Assembly (NCBI RefSeq): GCF_000420065.1
Contig: NZ_ATUF01000002.1
Coordinates: 620,001 to 684,000 of the forward strand
Direction: 5' to 3'
Source of the DNA: Varibaculum cambriense DSM 15806
GTDB taxonomy: Bacteria > Actinomycetota > Actinomycetes > Actinomycetales > Actinomycetaceae
DNA length: 64,000 bases
The notes below the pieces were generated by a model. That model saw only the letters and a program-made list of their open reading frames with translations, was not told where the DNA came from and did not search any database. Numbering within the stretch: the stretch's first letter is position 1; every line of letters starts with the position of its first letter. This document shows, in pieces, positions 9,310 to 17,992 of this stretch. A program made the translations under genes and the position numbers.

Positions 9310-10638
9310 ATGTCAAGGAAAACTCGTATTTTGGCAACCTTTGTTGCCAGTGCTTTTGCATTAACCGGCTTGGCAGCCTGCTCTTCAGGCTCCGATGCCG
9401 GCGACGGCAAAGGCAAAGTCTACATGTTGAACTGGAAGCCGGAGCAGGAAAAAGCCTTCAAGAAGATTGCTGAGACCTACACCAAAGACAAGGGCGTAGA
9501 TGTTAAAGTCCAAACTGTAGGTTCTGGAAACTACGAACAACAGCTAAAGTCCGAAGTCGCTAAATCTGATGCTCCTACCCTGTTCAATGTAAACGGTCCG
9601 GTAGGCCTGAAGAGCTGGCAGAAATACACTGCAGATCTTACCGATACTAAGTTTGCCAAAGATCTCAATGATCCCAACTTGGCACTGAAGGGCGAAGACG
9701 GCAAAATCTACGGGGTGCCGCTGGCAGTAGAAGGTTACGGCATTGTCTACAACCAAGAAATTATGGACAAGTACTTCGCCATGCCGGGCGCCAAAGCCAC
9801 CAAGATGGATGAAATCAATAACTTTGCCAAACTGAAAGAAGTTGTTGAGGACATGCAAGCCCACAAGGCCGACCTCGGAATTGAGGGCGTGTTTGCCTCC
9901 ACTTCTCTGGCTAAAGGTGAAGATTGGCGTTGGCAGACCCACCTGTCTAACATCCCCATGTACTACGAGTACCAGGACGACAAGGTAACCGATAAAGCCA
10001 AAGCAGAATTCAAGTACAACAAAGAGTTCAAGAATATTTTCGACCTCTACTTGGATAACTCCACTGTTGACCGCAAGCTAACTCCTAACAAGAACGTAGC
10101 CGACTCCATGGCTGAGTTTGCGCAGGGTAAAGCCGCTATGGTGCAAAACGGTAACTGGGCTTGGAGCCAGGTCGCCGAAGAGAAAGGCAACGTAGTTAAG
10201 GAAGACAAGATTAAGATGCTGCCTATCTACACCGGTCACAAGGGTGAAGAAAAGCAGGGTCTGGCAGTAGGTACCGAAGCCTTCATGGCGGTTAATGCCA
10301 AGGCCTCGGAAGCTGATCAGAAGGCCACCATTGATTTCATCAACTGGCTCTTCTCCGATCCCCAGGGTAAGAAGTTCGTGGTGGAAGACCTGGGCTTTAT
10401 TGCCCCGTTCAAGGCTTTCTCCGCTGATGAGATTCCGAATGACCCGTTGGCTAAGGAGATCGCGGCTTCGCTAACAAACGACCAGCTCAAGACAGTGCCG
10501 TGGGTATTCACCACTTACCCGTCGCAGAAGTTTAAGGACGACTTTGGCCAGGATCTAGGACAGTACGCCATCGGCAACCTGGACTGGAACAAGGTAGTTA
10601 AGAACTTCCAAGACGGCTGGGCCGCCGAAAAGAAATAA
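9310..10638 (+). CDS. carbohydrate ABC transporter substrate-binding lipoprotein
   Basis: Binds an oligosaccharide or sugar outside the membrane and delivers it to the permease pair encoded downstream. The 442-residue protein has a lipoprotein signal peptide ending in the lipobox LAAC (Cys about residue 23), then SSGSDAGDG. The extracellular solute-binding protein family 1 fold is indicated by the segment around LNWKPEQEKAFKKIAE, a YGVPLAVEGYGIVYNQ block and QGKAAMVQNGNWAW, motifs common in maltose/raffinose-type binding proteins. The start ATG has an AAAGGGGG ribosome binding site. It is the first gene of the operon and is separated from the permeases by a strong hairpin. The exact sugar cannot be read from the sequence. 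Confidence 0.92.
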   Translation: MSRKTRILATFVASAFALTGLAACSSGSDAGDGKGKVYMLNWKPEQEKAFKKIAETYTKDKGVDVKVQTVGSGNYEQQLKSEVAKSDAPTLFNVNGPVGLKSWQKYTADLTDTKFAKDLNDPNLALKGEDGKIYGVPLAVEGYGIVYNQEIMDKYFAMPGAKATKMDEINNFAKLKEVVEDMQAHKADLGIEGVFASTSLAKGEDWRWQTHLSNIPMYYEYQDDKVTDKAKAEFKYNKEFKNIFDLYLDNSTVDRKLTPNKNVADSMAEFAQGKAAMVQNGNWAWSQVAEEKGNVVKEDKIKMLPIYTGHKGEEKQGLAVGTEAFMAVNAKASEADQKATIDFINWLFSDPQGKKFVVEDLGFIAPFKAFSADEIPNDPLAKEIAASLTNDQLKTVPWVFTTYPSQKFKDDFGQDLGQYAIGNLDWNKVVKNFQDGWAAEKK

Positions 10639-10690
10639 CTGAGAAATAACCTCGGTTAGATAAAAGAGGGCGAATGCCCTACAAGGGACA

Positions 10691-10730
10691 AGGTGGCAGA
10701 TGGGAACCGCCCGGTTCTTATCTGCCACCT
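10691..10730. promoter_or_regulatory. intercistronic hairpin between binding protein and permeases
   Basis: AGGTGGCAGAT (10691-10701) pairs exactly with ATCTGCCACCT (10720-10730), and GAACCG (10704-10709) pairs with CGGTTC (10712-10717); two G-T pairs join the stems into one nearly continuous 19-bp helix. Flanking CAAGGG and CCCTTG can add a further stem. Placed after the binding-protein gene, it fits a partial terminator or 3' stabiliser that makes binding protein more abundant than permease. Confidence 0.75.
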
Positions 10731-10857
10731 CCCCTTGCCAGCCATACATTCCCCGTCTTCTAAGACGCACACCAACTTGGTTACAGCTCGATTATCATCA
10801 GTAAAACCCAGTTTTTGTTAAATCTTTTATCCACCGGTCAAAGGAAATGGATAGACA

Positions 10858-11703
10858 ATGAAGTCGAATTTAAAATATTATTTTCCACTTTTTGTGCTGC
10901 CCACCCTGGCAGCCTTTCTAATCGCCTTTCTGATACCGTTCATCGTTGGTTTTTTCCTATCTTTTTGTGAATTCACCACTATCACCGATGCGACCTTTGT
11001 CGGAATTAAGAACTATCTAGAGGTTTTTGATTCTCGAGATACTTTCACCTCTGCGTTCCTGTTTACCGTATTGGTAGTAATAGTCTCGGTCATTACCGTA
11101 AATCTCTTTGCGTTCGCGATCGCCTGGGTATTAACCCGCAAACTACGCGGTACTAATTTTTTCCGTACCGTGTTCTTTATGCCTAACCTGATTGGCGGCA
11201 TCGTCTTGGGTTACACCTGGCAAATTATTATCAACGCCTTTTTACAGAACTATGGCGCGACCCTAGTTACAGACTGGAAATACGGCTACGCAGGATTAAT
11301 TATTCTGATTAACTGGCAGTTAATCGGCTACATGATGATCATCTATATTGCCGGCCTCCAAAACGTGCCTCCAGAACTTACTGAGGCCGCAGAAATTGAT
11401 GGGGCAGGTCGCTGGCAGGTGCTACGCAATGTCACCATTCCTATGGTGATGCCCTCTATCACTATCTGCCTCTTCCTAACCTTGTCGAACACTTTCAAAA
11501 TGTTCGACCAGAACCTGGCGTTAACTGCCGGTGCGCCCTCGGGCAAGACTGAGATGGTCGCCCTCAATATCGTTAACTCCATGTTTAACCAGGTGGGTAT
11601 GGAAGGCGTTGGACAAGCTAAAGCAGTTATCTTCGTAGTAGTCGTGGTGGCCATCGCCATGTTCCAGCTACGGGCAACTCGTTCAAGGGAGATTGAAGCA
11701 TGA
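10858..11703 (+). CDS. carbohydrate ABC transporter permease, MalF-like
   Basis: Membrane-spanning half of the sugar importer. The 281-residue protein has six predicted transmembrane segments, beginning LPTLAAFLIAFLIPFIVGFFLS. The EAA loop that docks the ATPase is recognisable in ELTEAAEIDGAGRWQVLRNVTIPMV (near residues 177-200). It lies 219 nt after the binding protein, behind the intercistronic hairpin, and overlaps the next permease by 4 nt. Start ATG at 10858; a weak purine run (AAAGGAAA) lies upstream. Confidence 0.92.
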   Translation: MKSNLKYYFPLFVLPTLAAFLIAFLIPFIVGFFLSFCEFTTITDATFVGIKNYLEVFDSRDTFTSAFLFTVLVVIVSVITVNLFAFAIAWVLTRKLRGTNFFRTVFFMPNLIGGIVLGYTWQIIINAFLQNYGATLVTDWKYGYAGLIILINWQLIGYMMIIYIAGLQNVPPELTEAAEIDGAGRWQVLRNVTIPMVMPSITICLFLTLSNTFKMFDQNLALTAGAPSGKTEMVALNIVNSMFNQVGMEGVGQAKAVIFVVVVVAIAMFQLRATRSREIEA

Positions 11704-12611
11704 GCACCACTACCGCCGCTGCCCCAGCGCAGCCTGTTGCTAAGCAGAAGCCCGTTAAAGGCACCAATAATCCCGGGGTTAGCCCGATGGGCAAGGTGTT
11801 CCTATATATCATCTTGATTGCCTTAACCTGCATATTCTTAGGGCCAATCCTGTTCGTATTTATGAACTCCTTCAAGTCGAAGTTCGAGCTGTCGAACAAT
11901 CCCTTCGGCCTACCGATAGGAGATACTTTCGTAGGGCTTGAGAACTACGCGACCGGTCTACAACTGTCGAATTTCTTTAGTTCAATATTGTGGTCATTCG
12001 TAATCACTATTGGATCGGTAGCGATTATCGTCATGTTATGTGCGATGACCGCTTACTACATCACTCGAGTAAAGCGTTGGTGGACCAGCGCCCTGTACTA
12101 CATTTTTGTATTCTCGATGGTGATCCCCTTCCAGATGGTCATGTTCCCCACCGTGCAGGTATCCAGCATCCTGGGCCTAGATAATCCCGTGGGAATGATG
12201 GTTCTCTATCTAGGATTTGGTGCCGGTCTCAGCGTCTTCATGTTTGCCGGATTCGTTAAATCGATTCCCATCGACATTGAAGAGGCCGCCACTATCGACG
12301 GTTGTAACCCGGTGCAAACCTATTTCCGGGTAGTGCTGCCGATGCTAAAACCCACCGCGATTACTGTGGCCATCCTTAACACCATGTGGGTATGGAACGA
12401 CTTCCTACTCCCCAACCTGGTCTTGGGGCCAGGCAGCGAATACCGTACCATCCCGATTGTGGTGCAGTTCCTGCTGGGCTCAAACGGTAACCGAGACATG
12501 GGTGCCCTCATGGCAATGCTGGTACTGGCGATTATCCCGATTGTTATCTTCTACATTTTCATGCAGAAATACATTATTCAGGGTGTGGCCGCCGGAGCCG
12601 TCAAGGGATAA
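11700..12611 (+). CDS. carbohydrate ABC transporter permease, MalG-like
   Basis: Second membrane subunit of the sugar importer. The 303-residue protein has a hydrophilic Ala/Pro-rich N-terminus of about 30 residues, six predicted transmembrane segments and the EAA loop IEEAATIDGCNPVQTYFRVVLP with the expected spacing before the C-terminus. ATGA overlap with the MalF-like gene indicates coupled translation. No ATPase gene follows, so the complex must use an ATPase encoded elsewhere, as many actinobacterial sugar importers do with MsiK; that last point is inference. Confidence 0.92.
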   Translation: MSTTTAAAPAQPVAKQKPVKGTNNPGVSPMGKVFLYIILIALTCIFLGPILFVFMNSFKSKFELSNNPFGLPIGDTFVGLENYATGLQLSNFFSSILWSFVITIGSVAIIVMLCAMTAYYITRVKRWWTSALYYIFVFSMVIPFQMVMFPTVQVSSILGLDNPVGMMVLYLGFGAGLSVFMFAGFVKSIPIDIEEAATIDGCNPVQTYFRVVLPMLKPTAITVAILNTMWVWNDFLLPNLVLGPGSEYRTIPIVVQFLLGSNGNRDMGALMAMLVLAIIPIVIFYIFMQKYIIQGVAAGAVKG

Positions 12612-12622
12612 GAATTTCCCCG

Positions 12623-12668
12623 CAAGGGTTGGAGTGGAAACCTCTAAGGGTTTCCACTCCAACCCTTG
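12623..12668. terminator. 20-bp perfect hairpin after the permease genes
   Basis: CAAGGGTTGGAGTGGAAACC (12623-12642) pairs with its exact complement at 12649-12668 around a 6-nt loop, 11 nt after the permease stop. No U-tract follows, and the lacI-type gene begins 48 nt later, so it may attenuate rather than end transcription or protect the upstream message from 3' decay. Confidence 0.7.
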
Positions 12669-12716
12669 ATACCGTTAATTTCAATGCAAGTTTGGATATA
12701 GTAAGGATTTTCTACA

Positions 12717-13763
12717 ATGTCACATCCACCTGCCGTGACCATCCGAGAGGTTGCTGCTGCCGCACAGGTGGGGATTACTACGGTCTCTCGCGCCCTCAAC
12801 AATCAGAGTGGAATATCTCCCGCTACTCGTGCGCGAATCCTCCAGGTTGCAGAAGAGCTTCACTACCAACCCAATCGGCATGCGCAGAATCTAAGATCCC
12901 AAAATATCAACAACATTGCGGTAGTAATGAAAGGTCCCTCCAACCCTTTCTTCCTTTCGCTAATTGACCCCTTAGAACAAGAAATCCGCGCTCACGGCTA
13001 CCAAATGTCGTTATTGCGAGTTCCCCACGAAGAGGATGAAGTTAATATCGGGCGGGGCGCCTACCAAGATTCCGAAGCCGCGGGAGTGCTTTTCTTAGGC
13101 GGGGAAGCCCGTAAATCAACTGCGGTGTTTAATAGCTTTCCCCTCCCTTTCACCCTTTGCACTGTGCCCCCCGCACCTGATTGGGACAATTCCGTGGCTG
13201 CAGTTAGCGTTGATGAAGCGCACGGAATCTCCCTGATCGTTTCTCACCTGACTAATCTCGGGCATCGTCGGATTGCCTTTCTCGGCCCGGATCAAGGCGA
13301 ACGCTCTGTAGGGGCAATCCGCGAGAAGGCTTTTGTTTCTGCATTAAGCGCACAGGGAGTCACGGCTGAGGAAAAGTTGATTGTAAGAGGGGGAGACGGC
13401 GATGATCCCTACTCTTTTAGTTACGGATACCAAATGGCCACGCGGCTACTTGCCCGTAAGATTCCTTTTACGGCAGTAGTGGCTATCAGTGACGTGATTG
13501 CTCTCGGTGCACAAAAGGCTTTGATCGATGCCGGATTGAAAATACCGGAAGAAGTATCCATTACCGGTTTTGATGGCATCGAATTTGCGCGCTACACCAA
13601 CCCCGCGCTAACCACCATTGAACAGCCTATTCATCAGCTGGCAGAAACTTCCTGTCGGTTACTATTTGCCCAGATGAATAAGGAACCAATAGCAAGACCG
13701 CAAAGACTATTGCAAGGCAGTCTGCTAGTAGGTGACTCTACCGGTCCGGCACCTACGGATTAG
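12717..13763 (+). CDS. LacI-family transcriptional regulator
   Basis: Likely local repressor of the sugar importer. The 348-residue protein has an N-terminal LacI helix-turn-helix: TIREVAAAAQVGITTVSRALN (about residues 8-28) followed by the hinge ISPATRARILQVAEELHYQPNRHAQNLRS. The rest is a periplasmic-binding-protein-like ligand domain (GHRRIAFLGPDQGERS, VAISDVIALGAQKAL, VSITGFDGIEFARYTNPALTTIEQP). It lies in the same direction after the permeases, behind a hairpin. The effector is not identifiable by eye, but a sugar or its phosphate is typical. Confidence 0.93.
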   Translation: MSHPPAVTIREVAAAAQVGITTVSRALNNQSGISPATRARILQVAEELHYQPNRHAQNLRSQNINNIAVVMKGPSNPFFLSLIDPLEQEIRAHGYQMSLLRVPHEEDEVNIGRGAYQDSEAAGVLFLGGEARKSTAVFNSFPLPFTLCTVPPAPDWDNSVAAVSVDEAHGISLIVSHLTNLGHRRIAFLGPDQGERSVGAIREKAFVSALSAQGVTAEEKLIVRGGDGDDPYSFSYGYQMATRLLARKIPFTAVVAISDVIALGAQKALIDAGLKIPEEVSITGFDGIEFARYTNPALTTIEQPIHQLAETSCRLLFAQMNKEPIARPQRLLQGSLLVGDSTGPAPTD

Positions 13764-13798
13764 CCATCCCGATCTGCTAACGATATGACTGAGGTATT

Positions 13799-14443
13799 AT
13801 GAACCGATTTTTTTCTCACTACGGTCCCTTGGCCTCACTGCTCACCCTAATCGCTGATGTCGCGATGATTAGCGTATTCGTCTGCATAGCTTCACTGCCA
13901 GTGGTCACCATCGGCCCTGCTCTTAGTGCAGGTTTCTATGTTTTATTACAGATAGTACGAGAAGAGGGCGCGCGACCCGGATTTACTTTTTGGCGTCGTT
14001 TTCGCGCTGATTTCCTCTCGGCCTTTGGCGGGGGAATATTGCTGGTTGCCCTGCTATTGGTGGGAGCCTACCAACTACAACTAATTAAATATTTACCGGC
14101 CTCCCCTACCTGGCATCTGGTAATGCGCGCCGGGGTATTACTCGGCATGGCGATTATAACTGCCATTGGCATCTGGTTCTTTGCCTATACTTCCCAGTTC
14201 TCGGCCTCATTTAAGCAAACTCTGCGCAATGCCGCGCTGCTGGCCATCGGACGCCTGCCGCGCACCCTCAGCGCCCTAGTTTTCGCGATTTTGCCGCTAG
14301 CTGCTCTTTACCTACGTCCCAGTCTTTTCTGGAGTGCGCTAATCGTGATGCCGCTTTTCGGCTGCGGTTTTCTTCTCTACCTGCAAGCACTAATTTTAGA
14401 CTCACCCCTAAGCGCCCTCAGAAATCCCGACCCCACCGACTGA
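13799..14443 (+). CDS. YesL-like DUF624 membrane protein
   Basis: Function unknown. The 214-residue protein begins MNRFFSHYGPLASLLTLIADVAMISVFV (a signature-like opening of DUF624/YesL proteins), has about five hydrophobic segments and the segment SLPVVTIGPALSAGFYVLLQIVREE, which matches the family pattern of GPA/TAA followed by a helix. YesL-type genes commonly neighbour sugar ABC importers, as here. It starts 35 nt after the LacI-type gene and is the last gene of the operon before a hairpin. Confidence 0.8.
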   Translation: MNRFFSHYGPLASLLTLIADVAMISVFVCIASLPVVTIGPALSAGFYVLLQIVREEGARPGFTFWRRFRADFLSAFGGGILLVALLLVGAYQLQLIKYLPASPTWHLVMRAGVLLGMAIITAIGIWFFAYTSQFSASFKQTLRNAALLAIGRLPRTLSALVFAILPLAALYLRPSLFWSALIVMPLFGCGFLLYLQALILDSPLSALRNPDPTD

Positions 14444-14712
14444 CTGCACCTAAGCGAGGATCTCCGAGGCTCTAATCGCTACCGCTATGCACGAGGGGAA
14501 TTGCTTGGGGGCTCAGGCTTCCTGCCTGAGCCCCCAAGTCCCTAGAACAGCTCGCTAGGGACTCGAGTAAGGGGAAAATACCTGGCATCCTCCCCTAGGC
14601 GCAGGACACCTCCCATAACGTCCTTCGCCAGAGCGTCAACTTGCAAACGCTCGCCATAATTTTAGCATTTTCCTGCGTAAACAACGAAGATTTATTTGCA
14701 ATCGGGATTTCT
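14444..14712. other. intergenic region between convergent genes
   Basis: Between the DUF624 gene (plus) and the membrane-anchored protein (minus). It holds the hairpin at 14504-14538, a smaller hairpin GTCCCTAG/CTAGGGAC at 14538-14562, and otherwise no coding or RNA signal that I can see. Confidence 0.6.
14504..14538. terminator. hairpin terminator between convergent genes
   Basis: A 14-bp perfect stem, CTTGGGGGCTCAGG (14504-14517) with its complement (14525-14538) and a 7-nt loop. It can serve the operon ending at 14443 and the gene ending at 14713. A weaker hairpin directly follows. Confidence 0.75.
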
Positions 14713-15696
14713 TTAATTCCCGGTTTTTTGCTGCGCCTGTCGCTGTGCCAGAGCTTTACGAGTCAAGACTTCTCCCCCGCCCTGGCGAGGATCCCCAAAC
14801 CAGGCTTTATAGAACTGATAGAAATTCAGGTTCCCCGGTTGCGCGCACTCATCGCTCAGTCCAGCCAGCGCATCGGCAGAAGCCAAATAGGGGGTGTAGT
14901 TATAAAGGGCGGCGGTGGGCCAGTTTTGGGGAATTATTTCCTTACTGCCGCAACGCGCGTTCGGGCCAAAGCCTAAAGTGACCGGTTTGCCAGCTTGCAC
15001 ATCATATAGAGCCGGATCAGCCTGGTAGCGTCGCCACTGACGCGCCGCATAGTACACCTGGGTGCCAAGCCCGAAGAACTGGGGATCACAATTGGTGTGA
15101 TCGGGACATCCATACCCCATCGCTATTTCGTAACGACGCGGAGTGAGGCGGGAAGAAGACACCGTGATCAAGCCCTGCTCTTTTTGCAGGGTCGTCAGAA
15201 TCGCTTTCGGGTTAATTCGACATGCCTGAGAAACCTGGGCAATAACTTCACCGGCAGTAAGATCCTCTCCCCCCGCTACCGGCTGTGGGCAAAAACGGTC
15301 TGGGTCATGAGGACGCAAGCTAGCGCGAAAATCTTTCAAACAGGGAACTTCCACCTTTTGGCTATTACTGCCAGCAACCGCCCTCGAAACTCCGGTACTT
15401 TCGGGCATTGCCTTAGCTTTTCCGTTCCGACATCCGTACCCCCAATCGGCAATAAATGCTTGAATTTGGGAAGCAGACAGAGAATCCCAGTGAGTAAACT
15501 CGTCCTCACTGATTAAGTTAGCTTCCTGGTAGCCCTCGGAATTGACTGGAGGCATCGACGGCTCCGGAATTTCCTTAGCGACGGGGTCTTCGCGTACCAA
15601 CACGTAAATAACGCTTACTACCAGGGCAATCACTGTCAACAGTATCGCTAGCGCAACCAGACGACGACGGCGATATTTACGGGCAGTTCTAATCAC
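14713..15696 (-). CDS. membrane-anchored extracytoplasmic protein, lysozyme-like fold possible
   Basis: The 327-residue protein begins MIRTARKYRRRRLV, a basic segment, followed by one transmembrane helix (about 13-34) and an extracytoplasmic Pro/Glu-rich linker. The body has paired Cys residues (YGCR, VPCL, RFCP, QACR, GCPDHTNC, ARCG, DEC), suggesting disulfides outside the cell. The segment LTAGEVIAQVSQACRINPKAILTTLQKEQGLIT resembles the glutamate-containing helix of lytic transglycosylase/lysozyme-like domains and of actinobacterial proteins often annotated as hemagglutinin. I infer a wall-active or wall-binding role but cannot assign a reaction. It is alone, with a 608-nt gap upstream. Confidence 0.7.
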   Translation of the reverse strand: MIRTARKYRRRRLVALAILLTVIALVVSVIYVLVREDPVAKEIPEPSMPPVNSEGYQEANLISEDEFTHWDSLSASQIQAFIADWGYGCRNGKAKAMPESTGVSRAVAGSNSQKVEVPCLKDFRASLRPHDPDRFCPQPVAGGEDLTAGEVIAQVSQACRINPKAILTTLQKEQGLITVSSSRLTPRRYEIAMGYGCPDHTNCDPQFFGLGTQVYYAARQWRRYQADPALYDVQAGKPVTLGFGPNARCGSKEIIPQNWPTAALYNYTPYLASADALAGLSDECAQPGNLNFYQFYKAWFGDPRQGGGEVLTRKALAQRQAQQKTGN

Positions 15697-16304
15697 TCCC
15701 CTATTATCGTTGGATCTGAACGCTCAGAGCAAAGATATCCCCACTATTATGGCGACAACTTGCACAGATGCGACTAGAAGAGGCTTTCGATAGGATGAAG
15801 ACGCGTCGGATCGTTTAGCCCCGGGCTCCAAAAATTGCCGCTACGAGCGGCCTCAGCGCCGACTGGCGCTTCTCGATCCGGCGTTTTTACTTTCTCACAT
15901 GTTCTTCCCCAGTGTCTTCACTACTTTGGCTACCCACCGCTAGTCACCTCCAAGACAGTGGGAGGTACGCTAAAGCTTATTGTCCGATTTCCCCGGTAAA
16001 TATTTTCCCCGTTCCCCTTAGCAAGCAAATTTCGGGCAGTTAGCACCTTTTTAGGCCGTTAGTCCGCCCTCGCATCTCTAGCGACAGCCTCCACGCCAAC
16101 AGTGTCGGTTACCCAGCCTAAAAAGCCCCAAATTATCTCTGTAACCTCAGTACCAAAGTCCCACGTACCCTGCTAACTCTTCCTAATGATTTTGCAGATA
16201 GAGACAGACACCTTTCCCTAAAAAGTTAACAGAAAAAGAATTTTAGATTACGAACAAAAGTTGGATACTCTAAAGATGGATGGTTCTTCGTCAAGGAGGC
16301 ACGG
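15697..16304. other. 608-nt noncoding region with small hairpins
   Basis: No frame here has coding character, and I recognise no tRNA or known RNA. Visible structure: AGCGCC-GACT-GGCGCT at 15855-15870 with a neighbouring CCGC/GCGG stem just before it. Near the right end an AT-rich stretch (about 16220-16275) probably carries the DUF47/pit promoter, with TACTCT at 16266-16271 as a weak -10 candidate. The length is unusual for this otherwise compact stretch. Confidence 0.5.
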
Positions 16305-16928
16305 ATGCTGTTCAAGAAGAAGCGGAAAGAAGAAGATTTCTTCGACTTATTCACCAAAGCGGCACAAAACTTAGATGCCGCATCCGAACTATTACTAAAA
16401 ATAACGCAGGCAGACTCGGTTGAAGAGCGCAAAGAAATGCGCTCCCAACTCCATGAGTTAGAGCACGACTCGGACGTGATTACTCACCGTACGATGAGCA
16501 TGCTCAATGCCACTTTCGTGACCCCCATGGATCGAGAGGATATCTCCCTGCTGACTGGCGCCTTAGATGATTGCATGGATGGGATTGACGAGGCCGGGGA
16601 CTTAATTGTTCTCTACGAGATCGATGACATTCCGCGACGGCTGGAAAAACAGGCAACCATCTTGCGAGAGTGCGCTAAGGAAACTGCGCTCGCTATCCCT
16701 AAGCTGCGGGGAGGGCGTGACCTTAAAGATTTCACGGTGCATATTAATAGCCTGGAAAACAAGGGAGATAAACAGTACCGGAAGATGCTGGCAGAAATAT
16801 TTGCCTCCGAAACTGACCCTATCTACGTAATCAAGATAAAGGACGTAATCGAGTCGCTAGAAACCGCGTGTGATTCCTTTGAAACCTTAGCCAACGCGGT
16901 TGAGGCTATCTATATCAAGGAGTCATAA
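16305..16928 (+). CDS. DUF47/PhoU-like phosphate transport accessory protein
   Basis: The 207-residue protein begins MLFKKKRKEEDFFDLFTKAAQNL, the characteristic opening of DUF47 (PhoU_div) proteins, and continues as long amphipathic helices with ELEHDSDVITHRTMSMLN and TPMDREDISLLTGALDDCMDGIDEAGDLI, which contain the conserved acidic residues used to bind metal clusters. These proteins partner low-affinity PiT carriers. The ATG is preceded by AAGGAGG and the pit gene starts 3 nt after its stop, so the two are co-translated. Confidence 0.93.
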   Translation: MLFKKKRKEEDFFDLFTKAAQNLDAASELLLKITQADSVEERKEMRSQLHELEHDSDVITHRTMSMLNATFVTPMDREDISLLTGALDDCMDGIDEAGDLIVLYEIDDIPRRLEKQATILRECAKETALAIPKLRGGRDLKDFTVHINSLENKGDKQYRKMLAEIFASETDPIYVIKIKDVIESLETACDSFETLANAVEAIYIKES

Positions 16929-16931
16929 CTC

Positions 16932-17978
16932 GTGGATACCACCTTGGCCTTGGTGATAGCAGTCGTTGCCATTGCTTTGATTTTCGATTTCACCAATGGC
17001 TTTCATGATGCCGCCAATGCCATAGCTACCTGTGTTTCTACCCGCTCTATGCGCCCGAAATCCGCTCTGTTAATGGCAGCGATAATGAACATTATCGGAG
17101 CGATGCTGGGAACCGGCGTAGCCCAAACCATCGGTAACGGAATCATTGATATTTCTCATTTCACTGATTCGACCTTAGAGGCGGATCGTCAACACGGGCT
17201 GGTAATCATTTTAGCTGCCCTGGTGGGGGCGATTATCTGGAACATTATTACCTGGTATTTTGGCTTGCCGTCTTCTTCCTCTCACGCCTTGATTGGCGGT
17301 ATGGCGGGTGTAGGGTTGGCAGCTGCCATAACGGTGCAATGGATGGGAATTGTTAGTCACGTGCTCATCCCCATGGTGATTTCTCCGTTGCTGGGATTCT
17401 TTACCGCTTACTTCGTGATGCGTTTCCTGCTTTCTGCTTTGCAAAACGCGTCCTATCACCGCACTATGAACAACTTCCGCTTTATGCAGCGCTTTTCGGC
17501 AGCGGCGATGGCGCTGGGTCACGGTCTGCAAGACGCCCAAAAAACCATGGGGATTATTACCATGGCGCTACTGGCAGCCGGCTATCATGCTACTGACGCT
17601 GACGGTTCCATGCAGATTCCTTTGTGGGTGAAACTAGCTGCCGCCGGGGCGATTTCCCTGGGTACCTATTTTGGTGGCGGACGCATCATGCACACCCTGG
17701 GGTCGAAGGTTATTGACGTTACTCCCGCCCACGGCTTCGTGGCGGAAACTACTTCCGCTACTATTCTCTATTTGACTGCATTTGTTTGGCAGGCTCCGAT
17801 TTCCACCACCCAGTCGGTATCCTCCGCAATTATGGGGGTGGGTGCCACCAAGCGGCTTTCTGCGGTTCGCTGGGGAGTAGCCGGAAACATCGCCATTGCC
17901 TGGGTGTTAACTTTGCCGGGTGCGGGTCTAATTGGGGCGCTCAGTTATTTCCTAGTTCACGCGATTTTCCCCTATTAG
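16932..17978 (+). CDS. pit: inorganic phosphate transporter, PiT family
   Basis: Low-affinity phosphate/cation symporter in the cytoplasmic membrane. The 348-residue protein has about ten hydrophobic segments and the duplicated PiT signatures: DFTNGFHDAANAIATCVSTR (about residues 19-38) and, in the second half, LGHGLQDAQKTMG (about 195-207). PSSSSHALIGG (about 114-124) and APISTTQS match the conserved repeat loops. The start is GTG at 16932, 3 nt after the DUF47 stop, with AAGGAG overlapping the end of that gene. Confidence 0.95.
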   Translation: MDTTLALVIAVVAIALIFDFTNGFHDAANAIATCVSTRSMRPKSALLMAAIMNIIGAMLGTGVAQTIGNGIIDISHFTDSTLEADRQHGLVIILAALVGAIIWNIITWYFGLPSSSSHALIGGMAGVGLAAAITVQWMGIVSHVLIPMVISPLLGFFTAYFVMRFLLSALQNASYHRTMNNFRFMQRFSAAAMALGHGLQDAQKTMGIITMALLAAGYHATDADGSMQIPLWVKLAAAGAISLGTYFGGGRIMHTLGSKVIDVTPAHGFVAETTSATILYLTAFVWQAPISTTQSVSSAIMGVGATKRLSAVRWGVAGNIAIAWVLTLPGAGLIGALSYFLVHAIFPY

Positions 17979-17992
17979 GGGCTAATCTGTAA

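Noticed and set aside
16205-16304. Pho box before the DUF47/pit genes
   Set aside because: I looked for direct repeats of the actinobacterial PhoP type and saw none with convincing spacing.
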